A DNA stretch of 64,000 bases. It comes from Melitaea cinxia. Its lineage: Eukaryota; Arthropoda; Insecta; Lepidoptera; Nymphalidae. Position numbers and translations under genes: made by a program. Positions within the stretch are counted from its first letter, which is position 1. Each line of letters opens with the position of its first letter. The stretch covers positions 1,656,001 to 1,720,000 of the forward strand of contig NC_059415.1 in assembly GCF_905220565.1 (NCBI RefSeq). Reading direction: 5' to 3'. The notes beneath the pieces were generated by a model, which made no database searches, was not told where the DNA came from, and saw only the letters and a list, made by a program, of their open reading frames with translations. Below are positions 45,401-57,651 of this stretch, piece after piece.

Positions 45401-46488
45401 ATATTTATTCCAACTTCTTTTTAAGTTTCAGAGATGCTCCAATTTTATAATACTAAAAAACCAGTTAGTCAAACTCTAAGCTTATACAATTTGAAGCTTT
45501 CAATTTGTTTTTCATCATAATTGCCTTTATTTTGTATTATGTACACCTTTTACAAATGGTGTACAAATTAGAATTAGCTACCACAAGTTTAGATTATTTG
45601 GATCAATCAAGGATTCTTCTTAGTAGTAAGATAATGGTTTTTGAGACTACCAAACAAATTGAAAAATAATTTAGTATTTGTTTTAAATTTCTCAAATTTT
45701 TTATGACGTATTATGTCTGTCGTCAACGTCTACAAATTTTGTGAAGGTAATAAAATTATAAGGTAATGAAATAATAATTTATTTGTTCTACCAAAAAAGA
45801 TTAATTAAAACAATATATTTTTTTAATTGAATCTGAGAAGATTGAAAGATTTATTTTTATTTTCTAAGTTCATTGACTGTCTGAATGTACATAATAAATA
45901 GGGTAATATTGTTTTATTTTGCATGACTAGCCTCGCTCACGTCCCTAAAGGCTAAACTATATTATCGATTTCTTTTTAGAAAATTGGTTGATTTGAGTTG
46001 TGTTTGGTGTTTTTTAATATATTAACAGTTAAAGATGAGAGTTAGTTTATTTAGATTTGTTCTGTTTTCAGTTTTTATTTCACGTAATAATTCACAATCC
46101 AGCAATTGCTTTTGAGATATATCACCTTATCACTAGCACCTCATCATAATGATGAGAGCTCTATTACATATGTGTATCGCAGTCTGGTACCGTGTGAATG
46201 AACAAATACTCAATATGGCACTCTAACTTGATTGAGTACTTTATTTTTTTCGTTTATTATTTTTTGTGGATTACTTTTGAATAAAGTTACAACAACTATT
46301 TTAAATTTTATTTCTTGAAAACAGTACATCTTGAGATGAACAGAATGATACTTTACCGCTTCAAGACACATTTACCTAGATCTAAACTCTAAATCAAATA
46401 TGACTGATGATGTTATGGTTTATTATTTTGATATACATTTTTCAGATCAACAAATATATAATTAATGACATCGAAAACTTGAACTTAC
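45401..46488. other. Unassigned AT-rich DNA
   Basis: Nothing supportable was found. Confidence 0.4.
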
Positions 46489-46750
46489 AACGTTGCGTGT
46501 CACCGACGAGATCACTTCAATTCGAGCCACTTCATCACTTTAATCTCGACTTTCCCTGATTTTGCAAATATAATCCAATGCCTATGATCGCCGCTGATCC
46601 AAACACACGATTTCAAGCCTTACGATATTCCAATAAGGAATAAAATAGCTCAAAACACTGTAACCTTTTTGTAACACTCCAAAAAGTCGGTATGCAATAA
46701 AATCGACAAGTGAAAATCAATAGCTTCTCGAACGCACCTTCTTAAATAGG
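46489..46750 (-). promoter_or_regulatory. Candidate promoter and non-coding first exon (weak)
   Basis: On the minus strand, TATTTAA (46748-46742) lies about 37 bases before a TCACT-type initiator at 46713-46709. About 220 bases of GC-richer sequence follow and end at a perfect donor, CGTT|GTAAGT (46489/46488). The only ATG in between opens a 7-codon frame, so this would be a 5' UTR exon. It points toward the terminal exon at 40594-40746, but nothing directly links them. Confidence 0.22.
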
Positions 46751-47329
46751 GGCTTAAGAAATCCTTAATTCGGTTCGCAGAAGCAATTCATATGCCACGG
46801 TTCTTTTAAATTAATTTGATCTGTATTACTTTGTCTTAGAGTTCCTTTTTATATATTGTAATAGTGCACATGTGGCGTTACGTAATGTGTTTTGATGTAT
46901 TCTTTCAGTTGTGAGTATATTTTATGAAGGTCTCTAATGGGGTTTATTTGTGAGATGCGAAATGACTGTTAGTGAGGGTAGTTTATTGAATTGAAATCGA
47001 GCTAATACGGAGAGTACGATGAAAAGTTTTACTGTGTAATGTTCTTCGCTTAACGAGTTGTTTATTGCGCGCGTACTCGGCATGTTGCCTCTGAAGTTAT
47101 ACTAGCTTTTACCTGCGACTTTTTTCGTATGAAATTGTATCAAATATCATATGTCGTTTATAATTATTATTTTCATTACACAACTTTTTGACGTTGTATA
47201 AAATAGCAACCTTTTCTAAATTTTTTGAGAAATATAATTTGAATAATTTATTCAATGGCGTATATGTGATGTTACGTAGGATGAAATTTAAGGGAATTAT
47301 GAGTTTGCGCGGCTATTGCTTTTGTAACA
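46751..47329. other. Unassigned AT-rich DNA
   Basis: Nothing recognised. Confidence 0.4.
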
Positions 47330-47500
47330 TAAATTTTATTCTACATACCTATTCGGGTTTCTTAAATATTCCGAATCGGTTGTAGCTTAACTTTTACAAA
47401 AATAATTAATTATTTTTAAAGTTTTAATTTGTAAAATGATGATTCGAAAGTGCTGTTGGCGCCTATTTGAATAAAGCTGTTGATTTTGATTTTGATCTAA
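47330..47500 (+). repeat. Repeat D copy
   Basis: 'ATTCCGAATCGGTTGTAGC', 'GATTCGAAAGTGCTGTTGGC' and a TTGATTTTGAT tail match 43075-43262. Confidence 0.6.
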
Positions 47501-47629
47501 TTTATAAAGATCTGTTTGTTATATTTTTATTATGTATTGTTACTTTTAGTACAAAATAAAGACTGTGCTTATTTTGTATATTTATGTATTAACTCATTTA
47601 TCTTTTCTAATATTATAAAGAGGAAAGAT

Positions 47630-47800
47630 TTGATTGTTTGTTTGTTTGCTTTGAATAGGCTCCGAAACTACTGAACCGATTTGAAAAATTATTTCACTGT
47701 TGGGAAGCTACACTATCCGCGGGTGATATTTTTGTTAAATACCCGTGCGAAGGAAGGGTGCTAGGCATCTTATAATGCCCTACTATAGGCACAACCAGAC
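47630..47800 (+). mobile_element. Helitron-like 5' end
   Basis: 'AATATTATAAAGAGGAAAGA' followed by TTGTTTG repeats and 'CTACTGAACCGATTTGAAA' is the typical start of lepidopteran Helitrons. The 3' terminus is not found, so this is a fragment. Confidence 0.5.
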
Positions 47801-48002
47801 GCCATATCTTGACAATTTTCATACTTGCTCTACGGTGTATACTGTTATTATCTCATTTGTTATTGTTATGTTTATAATAACACAGCTTGTTTTAATAGAG
47901 TTGACGTTTTCATAACAATTTTTGAAACAAAATTTGAAAATAATCATTTTATTAACACGTGACAAAATAGAAAAATGAAATAATTGCTAAAATTTCAAAA
48001 TT

Positions 48003-51000
48003 TCTCAATGATGGTTCACCAACTCGAAGAGTTTATCCTAATCAGAACCCCAAATCTGCTGTAGACCTTTCCTTAGCCTCCCCTCCCCTAGCTTCTATGT
48101 TGTCCTGGAAAGTCCTCCCATCCACTTTTGGCAGTGATCACTTTCCCATTATCCTTGCAATGCACTTACGACCTTCCCTGCCTCCTATTCCTATGCCCAT
48201 TCTTAAATTTAAATTGAATATTGCTGATTTCTCCCATTATGCTGAATCTGTTGATAGCATGATTGACATCCTCCCTGATTCTCAAGATGATGGAAATATT
48301 CTGATTTGTTATGATCTTTTTCTTAAAGCTATTTTAAATTCCGCTAATATCCACTTACCTAAAAAGCACCTCTCAAAAACACGTTTGCTTTCCACCCCCT
48401 GGTGGGATGAGGATTGCAAGCGTTTGGCTGAACTAAGATTGGAAGCAGAAAAGGCATACTCTCAGAGCATGTGCCCTGAAAACTTTATCAGGTATCAAAA
48501 ATTGGATGCCAAGTTTAAACGCTTGGTTTCCAAAAAGAAAAAATTTGGTTGGATACGTTTCTGTGAATCCCTTACTCCTCGCTCTCCTCCCCGTCTAGTT
48601 TGGAACCAACTTAAAAAATTTCGCCGATCCCTTGCCTCGGACACCCTATTCTCTAATGATCCTTCCGTATGGCTTAATGATTTTGCAGACAAACTCGCCC
48701 CTCCGTTTGTCCCTTGTGAGGACAGCATCTTTACTTCAATGCCAGCATCTATCTCGGATGAAATGGATGCCCCCTTTTCTTTTTCTGAGCTTCAGTGTGC
48801 TCTGAATGGATTGAAAGATTCAACACCTGGGGAAGATGGCATTCCATACTCTTTTATCCAAAATTTAAATGATAAAGCAAAACATTGTTATCTTAACATA
48901 ATTAACACCTTGTTTATGACAGGAATCGTCCCGCAATCATGGAAGTCTCAAATTATTATCCCTATATTGAAACAAGGTAAAAATCCCCTAGACAGTAATT
49001 CTTATCGTCCTATTGCTTTATCGTCTACTCTGGCAAAAGTTACTGAGCACCTTTTGAAAAATCGCCTGGAATGGATAGTGGAAAGTAGAAACATTCTGTC
49101 TCCCTCCCAATTTGGCTTCCGGAAGGGTTTCAGCACAACTGACAGTTTAAGCTTACTCACAACAGACATTCGATTAGCTTTTTCTAAGGGAGAATATCTT
49201 GTAGGCATTTTTCTGGACATAGCGTCTGCATACGATAGTGTCCTTCTTCCGATACTCAGGCAGAAAATGCACCAGCTGAGTATTCCGCCAAGAATGGTTC
49301 ATTTTATATGTAGTATGCTATCTTGCAGAACAATATCTGTGAGACATCCACTATTCGTGCTTCCTCCCAGATTTATCTGGAAGGGTCTCCCTCAAGGCTC
49401 TGTCCTCAGTCCCTTGCTCTATAGTATTTATACACATGATCTCGATATGTCTGTTGATAGCTTTTGTAACATTCTGCAGTATGCAGACGACATAGTTTTG
49501 TATTATAGTTCAGATTCAGTAGAAAATTTATCTTTCCGCCTCAACTCTGCTTTACATTATCTAGGTCAGTGGCTGTGTGATAACGGTTTATCACTATCAA
49601 TAAACAAATGCCAAGCTGTCACCTTTACCAGAAAAAGAGTAGCCCCTGTCTTTGATTTGTTTTATGAGGGTGAGCGCATCAACCTGGTGGACAAGGCAAA
49701 ATTTCTTGGTATAATACTCGACAACAAATTGAACGGATTTTCCCACATAGAATATATTTCCAAAAAGTGTGAAAAATCACTTAATGTATTAAGAGCAGTA
49801 TCAGGTGTATGGTGGGGTGCACATCCCTACTGCTTAAAATTAATTTATCATGCCCTTGTACGTAGCCATATGGATTATTGTCTGTTTGTTTTAGACCCTA
49901 TTAGTAAGTTGCTATCACAAAAGTTAGATAAAATCCAATACAAAAGCCTACGGATTATTCTAGGTGCCATGAAATCGTCGCCCACTAATGCCCTACAGGT
50001 TGAGTGTGTTGACCCTCCTTTGCAAATCAGAAGACAATTTCTAAGCGATCGTTTTGTCATAAAATCATTACAGCTGTCTTCCCATCCTCTTTGGCCTAAA
50101 CTTAACAAGCTCTCCCAACTCTGCAACCCAAACCGGCCACGTTCCTACATTTTAATCAGCTACACCAAATTTTCAAACCTCCCAAATCCTTTCTCAACCT
50201 CTTGTATCAATCCCTTATTCTCTACTTCCTTCAAAGCCCTTACCTACAATGTTCCTATCGTCACAGATTTGGGTCTAAAGAAAGGAGATCCTGATATAAA
50301 GTTTAAATTTCAAGAAATTCTTCATCAAAATTGGTTAAATCATCATCATATATATACCGATGCATCAAAACTTTCCCCGTCCAGCTGTGTTGGTGCTGCC
50401 TGCTGGATCCCTAAATTTAAAATCATCCTCCAATTTAAATGTCCCCCTGAAACATCTGTGTTTACCGGTGAAGCTGTTGCTATACTGGAAGCCATCCTCT
50501 TTGCCCTCTCCCATGACTTAGGACCGACCGTAATCTTTACTGACTCACTAAGTTGTCTCTTAGCCATTAAGGAAAATCCCTTTCGTAGCAAATTAAAAGT
50601 TTCTATTGTTTTTAAGATTAGAGAGGCTTTGCTCTCTTGCAGTCAAAAGGGTCTGCATATTCTACTTGTCTGGATTCCAGGCCATTCTGGCATTGCAGGC
50701 AACGAGACAGCGGATTCATGTGCTAAAGCTGCAATCCAAACTGGTATCCTTGACCATTACAAAAACTCCTGCCAAGACCTCCGTTCCCTAGCCAATATCC
50801 ATATGGACAAGTCCTGGAATTTATCTTGGAGTTCATCAAAATTGGTAAAGGGTAAATTTTACTCAAACATACAACCAGACATCCCAAGACGCCCTTGGTT
50901 TTTTCTTCATAGACATGCTAGTCGCTGGGTCACATCCAGCATATGTCGCTTGCGTCTTGGTCATGCGTGTACACCTGTTCATCTTGCCAAAATCAGAGTT

Positions 51001-51210
51001 CGTGACCACTCATTGTGTGAATGTGGCCTTGACGAAGGCACGGTTTCCCACATCCTTTTTTCCTGTCCCAAACTCCTCCGTCCTATATATGACATCCTTC
51101 CCTATGATATTCCCCGCCCTATAAATGTTCAATGTTTGTTGATGTTAGTGTTTAGTCCCTACTGTACATTTTTGTGTAAATATTTTGAAATAAATAAAAT
51201 TAAGTTGTAA
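48003..51210 (+). CDS. LINE ORF2 fragment: endonuclease end, RT, RNase H, zinc knuckle
   Basis: The frame is already open at the insertion point, reading LNDGSPTRRVYPNQNPKSAV and SDHFPI, the end of an APE-type endonuclease. The internal ATG at 48097 is therefore not a native start, and numbering here counts from it (1037 residues). The RT domain has FLDIASAYDSV (about 372), GLPQGSVLSPLLYS (about 430) and YADD (462-465), so the catalytic Asp residues are present. RNase H has all four acidic residues: Asp755 (YTDAS), Glu792, Asp816 (FTDS) and Asp873 (GNETAD). A C-terminal knuckle, CECGLDEGTVSHILFSCP, follows. The product would reverse-transcribe LINE RNA at a nicked target, but without the endonuclease catalytic part or ORF1 it is incomplete. 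Intact otherwise: no stop or frameshift is seen. Confidence 0.93.
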
Positions 51211-51495
51211 ATAAACCATGTGTCTGTCCTAGTGTAATTAGTTTGTAATAGTTTAGTTACTAACAGTGGTTGTCTTAGTCTAACATTAAATGTTTGTGTT
51301 GTTTTAGGTTAAGGTGTAACAATGAAAGTCTTACTATTTTGCCTGTTTTCAAAATTAAATTGAGACTGTTATCTCAACTGCACCGATCAATCAATCTCCT
51401 ACGTGTGTTCTCCACTCTACGTGACATTGGCGGAATCAACCGTGCTTCTCTGGCACAACTGAAAGCCATTAAACCAATCAATCAATCAATCAATC
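51211..51495 (+). other. 3' UTR and (ATCA)n tail of the LINE
   Basis: It belongs to the LINE; a 101-codon open frame crossing its end into flanking DNA is chance. Confidence 0.7.
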
Positions 51496-51508
51496 AAATT
51501 TCAAAATT

Positions 51509-52554
51509 ACAAATATACCGTCGTCTACGGCTATGTAGCGGTATTGTATTTTATTTCATTATTATTAAATCACTGAAATTATATTATACTAGCATTTGAT
51601 ATAAAATATTTATTCTTCGAAATGATATATCTCCTGTCACTCCAGCTCGCGATATTGTGAACGTTCAATTGAATCAATTGACACGCGCTAATGTGTAAGC
51701 GAGTTTAGGATTTATTTCCAAATATTTCGTTGAAGAGCGTGTAATCATTTTGAAGGTCTTCATTGATGTTGTTATTTTTACTAAGTGAACCGACGTATTT
51801 TGTACCGTATTTTTTTTCTTTATATTTCTTTTTTTAAATTTTCTTTTATACAAACCTTGACCTAAAAATAACGAAGTCGAATTATTCAATTTAGTGCAGT
51901 CATTCGGAAGTTCTACGCGTATATATATTTCGGTATTTATTTATTTATATACGTAGATCGGTGTAGACTAATGTTGAGCAAGTAAATACTAGTTTTAATA
52001 TACTCGTGTATTATATTTGCATTAAAAGAAATCAAATTTAGAGATTTTTTATATCCTTGATCGCGTCAGCATCTGGATTAGATATACATTTTTTTTGTAA
52101 CGTGTATCTTCTATATTTATACTAATACTAATTACTAATTAAATAATAAACGTAGAGCCGGTTTTTTTGATCGGTTATATTGCGTATAATACTGAACTGA
52201 TCGGAATAATACTTATACCATAAGATGCAGCAAGTTTCGGAGAAGGTTTTAGTACAAAATATGTTGGTGGTAACGTATTGTTTAAAAAAATATGAACGGA
52301 CAGAAGTCGCAGTTAGATAATTAATTTGTACTTCTTCATTACTGATTTTGTCTAATGTCGGTAGCCAACGCCTTCTTCTATAACATATTTTTTAATATAA
52401 ATATAAAATGACGTTTGTAGGCTCACAACTAACTGCCTTTACCTTTGTTTTTTAAAATAACATGTCAATCCCACAGGTGATTTGATTTATATCTAACTAC
52501 AGATCACACAATTCTCTAGATCTATTTCAGATTCTCTCTTAGCAACTTTTCACG
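51509..52554. other. Unassigned AT-rich DNA
   Basis: Nothing recognised. Confidence 0.4.
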
Positions 52555-52700
52555 TTTCAGCCTGTAACATCCCACAGCTGAGCAAAGCCCTCTTTCTTCG
52601 CGTAGAAGAAGGATTTAAGCTTAATCACCACGCTGTTCCACTGCAGTTTGGCGGATATATTTCCTACTATGAGTAACGATCGCTATCAGGTAACTTTTAA
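52555..52700 (-). mobile_element. SINE-T2 fragment
   Basis: Shares 'CAGCCTGTAACATCCCACAG', 'CACCACGCTGTTCCACTGC' and 'TATGAGTAACGATCGCTATC' with 30548-30870; the tRNA-like part is missing. Confidence 0.6.
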
Positions 52701-52747
52701 GGAAGCAACTTTTACCACTTTTTTTATTTCTTTAAGCGTTTACTATT

Positions 52748-53363
52748 AGGGATCTGTGAGAGGTATGCAGTGGCTCATGGCCTTAGGTATAATCCCGAAA
52801 AGAGCGAAATGCTTATATTTAAAGCAGGTAATAAATGTTATCCCACAGTACCGTCGGTAACAATAAGTGGCACTTCGCTTAAAATAGTAACAAAGTTCAA
52901 GTACTTGGGGCATTGGGTAAATGCTGACCAGAGCGATGATATGGACATGGAACGGGAACGTAGGGCGCTGGCGGTCAGAAGTAACATGCTTATCCGCAGG
53001 TTTGCAAAGTGCACAAATGAAGTTAAAATAACTCTATTCAGAGCATACTGTCAATCTTTTTACACTTGCAGCCTGTGGATTAAATATACTAAGAAGGCCT
53101 ACAGCGTCCTGCGTGTCCAGTATAATAATGCGTTTAGGGCGCTGTTGGGGCTCCCGCGACACTGCAGTGCCTCGGGGATGTTCGCAGAGGAGCATACAGA
53201 TGGCTTTTATGCAATTATGCGTAAGCGTGTGGCATCTCTGTGGAGGCGGATACGCGCGAGCACAAACAGCATCCTGCGTACAGTTGCGGACCGGTTTGAC
53301 GGATCCATAATAAAGCATTGGATCACCATGCATGTTATGCCGTCGGACCGAGCCGCTAAATAA
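52748..53363 (+). pseudogene. LINE reverse transcriptase, C-terminal remnant
   Basis: The frame is open from about 52748 (VAHGLRYNPEKSEMLIFKAG) to TAA at 53363. It contains the thumb-region motif KYLGHWVNADQSDDMDMERE, then RRALAVRSNMLIRRFAKC and a C-terminal RVQYNNAFRALLGLPRHCSA block. All catalytic RT motifs lie upstream and are missing, so it is a dead 5'-truncated copy. The internal ATG at 52770 is not a true start. Assignment to the CR1/Jockey group is by motif style and not certain. Confidence 0.8.
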
Positions 53364-53760
53364 ATTAATAACATTAGCATGATAGGTACATACGATATGG
53401 ATGAAAGCCACGAAGAGTGAAAGGAAGATTGAATGATACTGATTAACTTGATATATATTTTTTTTCATGTCTATTTTGTGTTTTGTGTGTTTTTAATTCA
53501 TTGTATTTAACTCCTTAATTATAAATTGTTAATAATGATAATGAAATGATAAATAAATAAATTAATAATTAAATTATAATTCACATTAATATTAAGAAAT
53601 ATTATTATTATAGTTATTGTTAATTCAAAATTTATTAAAATGTAATTATTTAATTATTTAAATGTAATTGTACTAACATTAGACTATAAGCATCATTGTT
53701 ACTAACACTATATGGGCTAGTTCCGAAATAAAGATTATTATTATTATTATTATTATTATT
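52748..53760 (+). mobile_element. CR1/Jockey-like LINE, 5'-truncated, (ATT)n tail
   Basis: Only the last part of the RT polyprotein, about 370 bases of 3' UTR and an (ATT)n tail (about 53737-53760) remain. Just before the tail comes 'ATATGGGCTAGTTCCGAAAT'. Confidence 0.78.
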
Positions 53761-54638
53761 AAGCGCTGATGGCTAGTAATCAGGTGAAGTATGCCGCTCG
53801 TTGACGGTTTTTTTCATTTCAAGAATGAAGCGTTTATGTTTTTAACGTACGAAAACAAAGAAACTCAAAAGTTATTAGTCACTTATTAATAAAACATTCT
53901 AACCAACCTTTTGTACTCTTAAATCTTTTTCATTTTTGTTTAGAACAATGCACAATAGCTGACAGCCTTACAAACTAGCACAAAATAATTTTCTAGGAAA
54001 AACAACAGATATTTTCGACTAGGCTTAATGAAAAATATGAATAAATAAAAGTCGATACGAATGAGGCATTGTCGCCGAGATTATACAAAAGGAAGCACAA
54101 AACTGGATATTGGATCATCACGAATACCCTTGTAGGAGTTTTATTGGAAAAGTTCGAAAACAAATTCTCTGTGACTCGGGAAGAAAAATCGGAACCGCCA
54201 TTCTTAGGAACTACAGTGCCTTCTAAAGTATTCCGACCTGGGTGTGCATTATTCGGAGGAATTTATTTTCAGAGAAATGTTAGGTATTAAGTGGGAATTT
54301 GGAATTTATATATTAGTATATATTGCGGTTTTACTCGTGATGGATCTAACCCTTCTACGCTATGGCACGCGCACTGACATTGCTAGCGGATTAAGACATT
54401 ACTACATTTCTGTTTTAAAGGGGTTTAGGCTTTTGTCCAGTAGTGGCGTATTTTTGTCGTTTTTCGTCTTGCCTGCTTACGTGCTATTTTTTGACAAACG
54501 TCATATTAATCTATAGTAGATAAAGAAATAAGATATTATATCTATAGTAGATAAAGAAAGTTAAAGGCCATTGTTTAACTGGAAAGTATCTCTTCTAGGG
54601 ATAAGTTTACCTTTACCATTATCCACTTCTTCACTTCA
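53761..54638. other. Unassigned DNA
   Basis: Two overlapping open frames (54069-54290 and 54244-54516) show no recognised domain; the second is Leu/Val-rich. A 20-base segment, 'ATCTATAGTAGATAAAGAAA', is repeated at about 54509 and 54540. Confidence 0.35.
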
Positions 54639-54946
54639 GCCTAACGCAGTCCACTGCTGGACATAGGCCTCATAGCGTAAACTCACGTCTCTGGCCCATG
54701 GTCACCATGCTGGGCAGGCGGGTTGGTGACCGCCGGGCTGGCTTTGTCGCACCGAAGATGCTGCCCGTCCTCGGTCTGTGTATTAAAAAAAAAGCCAGTT
54801 GAAGGATGGCTATCCTACCATCGGTCGGCTTCGTTAGTTCCATGGTGGTATTGGAACTGTCTTATCCCTTAGTGATCTCATACGACACCCACGGGAAGAG
54901 AGGGGGTGGATATATTCTTTAGAGCCGTAACCACACAGCATCACCG
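54639..54946 (-). mobile_element. SINE-R copy, diverged
   Basis: Plus-strand order: 'CAGTCCACTGCTGGACATAG', 'CCGCCGGGCTGGCTTTGTCG', 'ACACCCACGGGAAGAGAGGG', then 'GCCGTAACCACACAGC'. Several small deletions. Confidence 0.72.
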
Positions 54947-55686
54947 TTAATCATTCATGTGATATTCTGTATATTCTTATTTTTATGCAATAAAGTATAT
55001 AATATAAATATGTTTAAGCCTTCTTTAAACGTAATGTGTTAAGTGTGAACTGACACCAGTGTCTATTTTTAAGTCTTTAATAACGTGAAAAGCATAAACA
55101 AGAATCTATTTATACGACATAATCCGATTAGACTGAAAGCAAAGCAAACGGTGTTGCCAAAATAAGGTTTTTTAAAGAAATACTAATATGTGTAACGAGA
55201 ATTTGTATTATATAAAAGAAATAGAAGAATTTTGGTTAAGGAATAATGTTTTGGAGTGAATTGAATTATCCAGGATTAGTTAATAACACACTTATTTCAA
55301 CAAAATTGATATCTGATAATATAGTATTAACTAGTTTATTAGATGATATTTTAGCAAACAGAATAATTGTAAAGCTGAATCACGAGCGCTTTTAGGAAAA
55401 TTACGTATCCGAACGGATGTCGATAGAACCAGATTTTTATACCCATGTATCAGATACCCAATGGAATAATTTAGGTTACCATAACTTCGCTGTATAGTAG
55501 ACCCTACATTCCGAGCGTCGCAGTGGCTCTTTTACGTAGAATTACATAGGTTAGATAGGTATTTACTCAGATAAAACCATAGGAAAAAATAATATATACG
55601 ATTTACGTTAACGTTGGATCAGGGACACGGTACTGCGGCGTAAATTGTATTGCCATATTTATTATTAGCGTTGGTTGGTGCTTGTT
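54947..55686. other. Unassigned AT-rich DNA
   Basis: Nothing recognised. Confidence 0.4.
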
Positions 55687-55890
55687 AACCGACTTAAAAA
55701 TGGTGGGGGTTTTTAATTCAACTGTAATTTTTATATTTTTGTAACACAAAAAAATTACTCGTATCTTTTTACTGGGTGTAACGATTTTGATGACTTCGTT
55801 TTTTGGTCGAATGCTGGTCATTTGGTTCCATTTAAGTTTGATCGACGTCTGACGAAAACTTTTTGAGATGTTCCATAATGATATGTCATT

Positions 55891-55945
<55 letters not shown>

Positions 55946-55949
55946 CCAC

Positions 55950-55982
<33 letters not shown>

Positions 55983-56350
55983 TCCAGCCTATTGCAGTCC
56001 ACTGCTGGACATAGGCCTCCACAAGTTCGCGCCAAAAATGCGTGAACCCATGTGTGTTGCCCATAGTCACCACGCTGGGCAGGCGGGTTGGTGACCGCAG
56101 GGCTGGCTTTGTCGTACCTGAGACGCTGCTGCCCATCTTCGACCTGTGTGTTTCAAAGCCAGCGGTTAGATGGTTATCCCGCCATCGGTCGGCTTCTTAA
56201 GTTCCAAGGTGGTAGTGGAACCTTGTTATCCCTTAGTCGCCTCTTACGACACCCACGGGAAGAGCCACCACACAGCAATGATATGTAGTAATATATTAAT
56301 CGGTTCTACCGACTATCTACGTTGTAATTATCGCCGACGTAATTGAAGTC
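55687..56350 (-). repeat. Repeat A, split by a SINE-R
   Basis: Reversed copy: 55687-55886 from 'TAACCGACTTAAAAATGGTG' through 'TTTTTACTGGGTGTAACG', resuming at 56287-56350 with 'ACTATCTACGTTGTAATTAT' and 'GACGTAATTGAAGTCATCG'. Confidence 0.65.
55887..56276 (-). mobile_element. SINE-R, 10-bp TSD, long (CAT)n tail
   Basis: It is flanked by AATGATATGT at 55877-55886 and 56277-56286. On the minus strand it starts 'GCTGTGTGGTGGCTCTTCCC' and ends with the RTE-like tail followed by about 90 bases of ATG triplets (55890-55981). The tail has expanded into a microsatellite, which also explains the poly-His and poly-Asp frames across it. Confidence 0.9.
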
Positions 56351-56952
56351 ATCGCCAATTATTGTAATGCGAATTACGTTAAGGACAGCCACTAAATAAA
56401 AATATACAGCAGAAAAATATTCTAAAACAAAAAATACATTAGATGTCTTTAACTTTCGTAATAGAGCACAATATATATTATATTAATGGTTGCATTTAAA
56501 GGTATCGTTGACTCAATTAGGGTACTATAAAAATTTCAACTGTTTATTGCGCAGACATCGCGGTACGGTCGAGTTCGCTCCGATCTCTTTGAAAGGTCCC
56601 ATTTAGGGTAGCGGCCAACATCAAAGGGTTGTTTAATGTACTCAAACACCGTGAAGGTATGGCCGAGAAGGTTTTTTTTTTTTTTTTTTTAATTTAATCG
56701 TCCGTAATTATTTTTATCGTGTAAATGTTTTGAACTAAAATTTTTAATAGTATGATTTCTGTAAAATTTTCAAGTTGTGTGGTCTAGTTATAAGTATAAT
56801 ATTAGAAGTAGTTTGGAGACCAATTCCTCTCTGTAAAAGGAATAAAAAAATATTTTCTAAGCTAATAGGATGCTTTCATTGAAAACAAAACATATTTTAT
56901 AATGTCGAATTAAAATCGTATCGCATATAATCCGGTCGTATTATATAGAAAA
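56351..56952. other. Unassigned DNA with a GC-richer patch
   Basis: 56553-56670 is GC-richer and open in one frame on each strand for about 30-40 codons (plus: VAANIKGLFNVLKHREGMAE). It is followed by 19 T's at 56671-56689. I do not recognise it. Confidence 0.35.
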
Positions 56953-57188
56953 CTAGCTGTGCCCGCGACTTCGTTTGCGTGGAATTGAAAAAAAAATATT
57001 GTTTTGTTCGCAGAGACAAAATAAACAAATTTCTAAAATAAAAGTATTCTAAGTTACTTCTTATTACATCAGCTATCTGGCAATGAAAGTTCCGTCAAAA
57101 TCGGTCCAGCCGCTTCAGAGATTCAAACATACAGACAGACAGACAAAAATTGTAACACAGACACCCTAATTTTATTTATTTGTATAGA
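56953..57188 (-). mobile_element. Short Helitron-like element
   Basis: On the minus strand it begins 'TCTATACAAATAAATAAAAT' and ends 'GTCGCGGGCACAGCTAG'. It contains 'AAAATCGGTCCAGCCGCTTC' on the plus strand, a phrase common in such elements. 236 bases, no ORF. Confidence 0.65.
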
Positions 57189-57274
57189 TAATCTCAGAAA
57201 TTATTAATTAGAAATAATATAATGGAATATAGAGAAAGCGAATAGATACGTTTAAAAAAGTACCATCTTTTTTA

Positions 57275-57548
57275 AATTACTTTAAAAAAAAAAAACGAAG
57301 GTTCTCTATTCGACTGATTTTTTTTTGTGTTACCTCATAACTGTTTAGTGGGTGCACCGATTTCAACGATTTTCATTTAATCAAGAGGCAATGCTTGTCA
57401 TGTGGCCTCATTTTAATTTATTCTAGATCTGACGAGTAATTTTTGAGTTATCGCTAATATTCCGTATTTACCTGACTATTTTTCGTTTACCTACGTTGTA
57501 TTACTGGTCCGTGTAATTGAAATCATTTTTTTTTTATTTGCAAGCAAA
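57275..57548 (-). repeat. Repeat A, reversed, short
   Basis: 'GTGGGTGCACCGATTTCAAC', 'TACCTACGTTGTATTACTGG' and 'TTGCAAGCAAACACAAATAT' in order; the first end is decayed. Confidence 0.6.
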
Positions 57549-57651
57549 CACAAATATTAAGTAATTTATCTCTATTACTTTTATAATAATTTAAAAATAT
57601 ATAATATTTTCTTAAAGGTGTGCAATCAATAGGACTATTGATTGACTATTA

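Larger units (their letters stand above)
48003..51495 (+). mobile_element. I-type LINE, 5'-truncated, 13-bp TSD
   Basis: The insert lies between AAATTTCAAAATT at 47990-48002 and an identical copy at 51496-51508. It begins inside the endonuclease, has a long intact ORF and a 285-base 3' UTR, and ends in (ATCA)n (about 51476-51495). Simple-repeat 3' tails and an RNase H domain are typical of the I group. ORF1 and most of the endonuclease are absent. The perfect duplication and uninterrupted ORF indicate a recent insertion by target-primed reverse transcription. A truncated copy like this cannot move by itself. Confidence 0.92.

Noticed and set aside
51294..51599. 101-codon open frame after the LINE
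   Set aside because: It spans the LINE 3' UTR, its (ATCA)n tail and flanking DNA, so it cannot be a real gene.
54069..54516. Two overlapping open frames of 73 and 90 codons
   Set aside because: No domain, no splice or promoter context, and the frames overlap out of phase. Kept only as unassigned sequence.
55603..56136. Poly-Asp and poly-His open frames
   Set aside because: Produced by the (CAT)n tail of the SINE-R inserted at 55887-56276.
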